A DNA stretch of 64,000 bases, from contig NC_134455.1 of assembly GCF_047948215.1 (NCBI RefSeq), positions 303,198,147 through 303,262,146 on the forward strand, given 5' to 3'. Source of the stretch: Lycorma delicatula (taxonomy: Eukaryota; Arthropoda; Insecta; Hemiptera; Fulgoridae). The stretch's first letter is position 1; each line of letters starts with the position of its first letter. The notes below the pieces were generated by a model that did not search any database, had not been told where the DNA came from, and worked only from the letters and a program-made list of their open reading frames with translations. Made by a program: the position numbers and the translations under genes. This document shows positions 60,314-64,000 of the stretch, piece by piece.

Positions 60314-62255
60314 TTTATTGTATTTTACATATGACATAGATAAATTAAATGCCTTTTTTTTAATAAACTTGTATAGGAGTAAGGTGCAGGCTTTTTATTT
60401 TATCACCTTATTCTTTTCTTAAATTGATTTTTAAAGTTCTGATTTTTTATGACTCTATTTCAGATTACATTCATTAATATGCTATTTCGTTTATCGAATC
60501 TAATATTAATGAAAATACGCCTTACATTAATTGAATTTTGCTGATAACAATGTTTCCTGATAAACATAAAACAATTCCTAATTTATAAAAAAATAAAAAT
60601 AAAAACTTAAACTTTAATAGGTGTATTCTAATAAGAATTTTTGTTTATTCTATTGTGTTACTTAATGTTGAATTAATTAAATTCATTAATAATCATGTAA
60701 TAATACAAGTAAATACATTAAAAAATGTATAATAAGTTTTAACTTGTACATAGGTTAAACACACACACACACACATATATCGAAAACATTAATAAGTTTT
60801 ACACTTTATTCGACTATTGGAATTGTTTTTTTATGTTTTTAATTAGATTAGTAATCTAGTTACTGTTAATGCTTCGAATATTTTTTAGGTGAAAAAATAA
60901 GCTTATATAATATATAAGGAAAAAATCTTTACTTCAATGCGCGTTGCGTGGATTGTTAAACAAACTTTTTTTTGTTGTTTATGTTTCAGTTTTATATAAA
61001 ATTTAAAAAAAAATTTAATTTATTGTTCTTAATTTCGGCGATAGATGTCGGCACGAGAGTTAACAGAACGAAAAATCTAACTTCTTGCTTTCTACTTAAA
61101 TTTGATGGTGAAGTAGTGGGCAGATGAGGACATACTGTTTACGTACGATTAACTGCGTGCGCGTGCGTTTGTGTAATCTTGTTACTTACTTGTGGTAATC
61201 AATATGTCAGTTACAATAAATTAGTCGAAAGTACTTATAAATTAGCCTGATTTTTTCTGGGTTTCTTTTAAGCTCTTTATTTAGTTAATACTGTAATATT
61301 TATTTATAAGAAAAACTTTCTCACAATTTTACATTTTCTAAAAATTAAATATTCTTTATTTTTAAAAAAATATCTGTTTTTTAATAGTAGATTCTCTCCT
61401 CTTGATTTTTGGAAAATGCATTTTTAATAAATTGACGAACCAATTTAAGCCTTCTTAGACTCGCTAACGCTGTAATTTAACGTTTAACAAATTTTGCTTA
61501 AGTCATTATTATTCGCTTATATGATTATGAATAAAAAACAAATGGAATGACATGGATTGGTGTTGCGCTCTGTATTTATATGTATCATGTATAAGTTTAT
61601 AATTGTTAGAAAATAATGATAACTGATCCGAGGACAAGCGATACAAGGATGCATAATTTGTTTTAGTATATATTTAAACCACTCTACTTGAAATCATTAA
61701 TTGTAATATGGTATTTCCACTCGGATAATTATACTCTTACATTCGAGGAACTGTAAAAAGAATGAAAAGCCAGTGCTTCAGAGATCCTTTGGATGAGGTA
61801 ATTTTCCATATAGATAATTCATCTCTTCACCACCATCGAATACGATGCTGTTCCATCGTATTTGTTTCTTTCTTCCTCGATGTTTTTCTGGGTTTTTTCC
61901 TAGTCGCCCGTTGGATCCGTATGTACGATTTCGTACTACGACATTGTTCCAATAATTTGCACTTACTACGTCTTTGTTACTTGTTTGGATTAATGTGAAT
62001 AGCTTTTACACTCTTATCTACGACGTGGCGCCAGATTTATCGGAAGTTGTCGCATCTTTTTCACTCATAAACTCTTATTTTATACGAAAACATTTTTTAT
62101 AGATCATTTTCTAGTCGTATTATGAACACTTTCATTGTGACAGCGACCGTTAATTCCGTAAAGGTTTCGATAACAATAAAACTATTAGAACGAGTGAATA
62201 AAGAGACCGAATTCAGTCACTGTTGTAGAAAAGTTATGTTATTACTTCTTAAAGG
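60314..62255. other. AT-rich spacer, nothing firm
   Basis: A short (AC)n lies at about 60756-60774. The open frame 61762-61998 has no recognised homology. Sequence just before 62259 may be the start of the pogo-like element. Confidence 0.5.
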
Positions 62256-62258
62256 AGC

Positions 62259-62591
62259 ATGGAAATCATGCTACAGGCAGAAAATTTGATAGGAGTTTCC
62301 TCAGTTCGTGAATGGCGAAAAAAAGAAAACGAATTTTTCGTAGCTGCTAAAACCAATAGTTGGCCAACACGACAGAATAGACTACAACTTCTGGTAAAAT
62401 TTAAAAAACCAACTTTGACACAAACGTTTGCACGGGTTATTGCGGCTTGGTCAAAAATACCGGATCGTTTGATTAAAAAATCTTTGATTAAGAAATTTTG
62501 TATTTCGAACGCTCTCGATGCAAGTGGGGCGATTATTTGTGCTTATGTGATTACGAAGATAATTGCAATTCAACTGATGACGGAAGCTTGA
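62259..62591 (+). pseudogene. pogo/CENPB-like transposase remnant, internally deleted
   Basis: The N-terminal half (GVSSVREWRKKENEFF..AKTN..PTRQNRLQLL) matches the helix-turn-helix start of pogo/jerky-type transposases. It passes directly into ARVIAAWSKIPDRLIKKS and KKFCISNALDASG, which in full proteins follow the DDE core. The DDE domain is therefore deleted in frame, leaving 110 codons. SNALDG-EDD is reduced to SNALDASGAII. A minus-strand SINE lies 30 bp downstream. A residual DNA-binding product cannot be excluded but is unlikely. Confidence 0.7.
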
Positions 62592-62622
62592 GCACTGGAA
62601 ACAGTAATTAAGGTAAACTACT

Positions 62623-62917
62623 TTTACCCTCTCTTTTTTTCCTGTTTAGCCTCCGGTAACTACCGTTTAGATAATTCTTCAGAGGATGATATGTATGAGT
62701 GTAAATGAAGTGTAGTCTTGTACATTCTCAGTTCGACCATTCCTGAGGTGTGTGGTTAATTGAAACCCAACCACCAAAGAACACCGGTATCCACGATCTA
62801 GTATTCAAATCCGTGTAAAAATAACTGACTTTAGTAGGACTTGAACGCTGTAACTCTCGACTTTCCAAATCAGCTGATTTGGGAAGACGCGTTAACCACT
62901 AGACCAACCCGATGGGT
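62623..62917 (-). mobile_element. tRNA-derived SINE, full length, with target duplication
   Basis: On the minus strand it starts ACCCATCGGGTTGGTCTAG (A box), has B box AGCGTTCAAGTCCTA, GTGTTCTTTGGTGGTTGGG, and ends TAAACAGGAAAAAAAGAG. It is flanked by ATTAAGGTAAACTACT (62607-62622) and ATTAAGGTAAATTACT (62918-62933), a 16-bp duplication with one mismatch. Confidence 0.95.
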
Positions 62918-62933
62918 ATTAAGGTAAATTACT

Positions 62934-63110
62934 ACAAATTTGTATGTTTTTAACTACGTTCAATTTTCTATGAAAATCTTGTTGATCTTGTTAAAAATCT
63001 TGTTAGGAAAAAGATAACATTTTTTTCAATTTTCCAAACCTGAGTGCGTGTAGTACAGTGTTTCACACAGTATATAATTTAAAGCGTGACCGGAAAAAAC
63101 AGAACGGCGA
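62934..63110. other. short spacer, nothing recognised
   Basis: No supported feature. Confidence 0.5.
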
Positions 63111-63114
63111 AAGA

Positions 63115-63726
63115 ACATAACAGTGGACAAATAGAACGTATCATATTTACATTCGTCTAATTTCAGTCGATTAAAGTAAATACAGTATGCATTTTTTGAC
63201 TATTGAAGGAAATAATTAGAGAAATACTTTTTCATGTAATATAATTATAATTAAATTTTCTAATAAAATGTATTTAGGATTCCTGACACTAAACATGTGT
63301 TTAAATAAATTTAAAAAACATATAAGTAATATTATATTGTCTATTTATTATTAAAGTGAAGTAATTTATTTATTAATTTTATATTTAATAATTAATATTT
63401 ATCCTGAAATGGTAGAACAAATATCCATTACTGTTTTTATTTTGTCATTTTAGTTCGTTTTTGTATAAATACTAAATTAATGGTCTGATGTCTTAAAATA
63501 CAATCAATAATAACATTATTTGCGTTCGTTATTTTGTTTAAACACATGTTTTGTGTCAGGAATCCTAAATAAATGTCGTTAGAAAATTTAATTATAATTA
63601 TATGAATAAGTATTTCTCTAATTATTTCCTTCAATGGTCAAAAAATAAATACTGTATTTTCCTTAATCAATTGAATTTAGACGAATGTAAATATATGTTC
63701 TGTTCTTCACTGTTCTGTTCTGTTAT
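63115..63726. mobile_element. element with ~200-bp inverted arms
   Basis: The left arm (about 63115-63312: AACAGTG, TTTACATTCGTCTAA, AAATACAGTAT, GAAGGAAATAATTAGAGAAA, AGGATTCCTGACAC, AACATGTGTTTAAA) pairs with the right arm at about 63537-63726. The ~220-bp centre is unpaired and AT-rich. The minus open frame 63437-63634 lies mostly in the right arm. Tips are diverged and the target duplication is not clear. Confidence 0.85.
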
Positions 63727-64000
63727 ACAACCCGTTTAAAGAAATTGAAAAACAATTCCTCTCTTTCTGTTTTTTAAACCCTTTTATTTCCCCTCAGAAA
63801 GAAGCTTTTATTGAAATTGTTAGTGGTCTAGACATAATTAATACTAAAAATGTTATTTAAACATTATTTTGCGCCAGACTGATATGTTTCATCTACTTGT
63901 TTTATAATCAGTCGATATATTCACCTCTTTCGATGCAATTTGTTATTTATGATACATTTTAAGAATAAATGTTATAAAAAAATTTATGTTTTCCTGAAAT

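Overview
This window is AT-rich eukaryotic DNA, about 70% A+T by eye, with many homopolymer and dinucleotide tracts. It looks like non-coding nuclear DNA of an insect. The evidence is arthropod-type Jockey retrotransposons, mariner/IS630 elements with insect-style N-termini, and hAT elements. A tRNA-derived SINE with A- and B-box motifs occurs five times. A hemipteran is my best guess, but that is inference only. I found no intact host gene, no rRNA and no functional tRNA. Nearly every recognisable coding stretch is a broken transposon gene. Introns of a large host gene, or regulatory DNA, cannot be excluded.

Layout. 1-980: the end of a pogo/Tigger element abutting a deleted IS630-type element. 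1.7-3.4 kb: an antisense, decayed non-LTR reverse transcriptase. 3.93-5.26 kb: a nearly complete IS630/mariner-like element with TIRs, TA duplications and a transposase broken by one stop and one frameshift. 7.56-8.25 kb: a perfect 343-bp tandem duplication. 8.45-9.13 kb: the first copy of a ~680-bp dispersed repeat, with others at 53.7 and 57.4 kb and a tip at 14.36 kb. 10.98-11.16 kb: a possible TATA/Inr promoter. 13.42-14.22 kb: a foldback element. 17.2-18.3 kb: a SINE fragment with a (GT)n tract, then a TA-flanked TIR element. 21.13-23.08 kb: a non-autonomous hAT interrupted by a Jockey fragment. 24.1-25.3 kb: another non-LTR C-terminus, a compound microsatellite and an inverted repeat. 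28.5-28.95 kb: a GC-rich island of unknown identity. 29.77-31.15 kb: an internally deleted hAT containing a SINE. 32.18-33.49 kb: a solo LTR with a SINE inside its terminus. 35.4-38.1 kb: Jockey fragments. 39.1-39.9 kb: fragments of a second tRNA-like SINE. 40.65-42.82 kb: a complete-length hAT with a ZBED-like pseudogene. 44.5-47.98 kb: a palindrome, a mariner and two palindromic MITEs. 48.7-51.9 kb: a SINE, a hAT end and a non-LTR RT fragment. 56.2-57.0 kb: another antisense RT fragment. 58.14-58.83 kb: a second solo LTR. 62.2-63.7 kb: a pogo-like pseudogene, a SINE with a 16-bp target duplication, and a long inverted repeat.

There is no gene pathway here. What the sequence does record is a history of insertions: SINE into LTR, SINE into hAT, Jockey into hAT. 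It also shows autonomous/non-autonomous pairs and microsatellite growth from a SINE. I saw no convincing new functional system.
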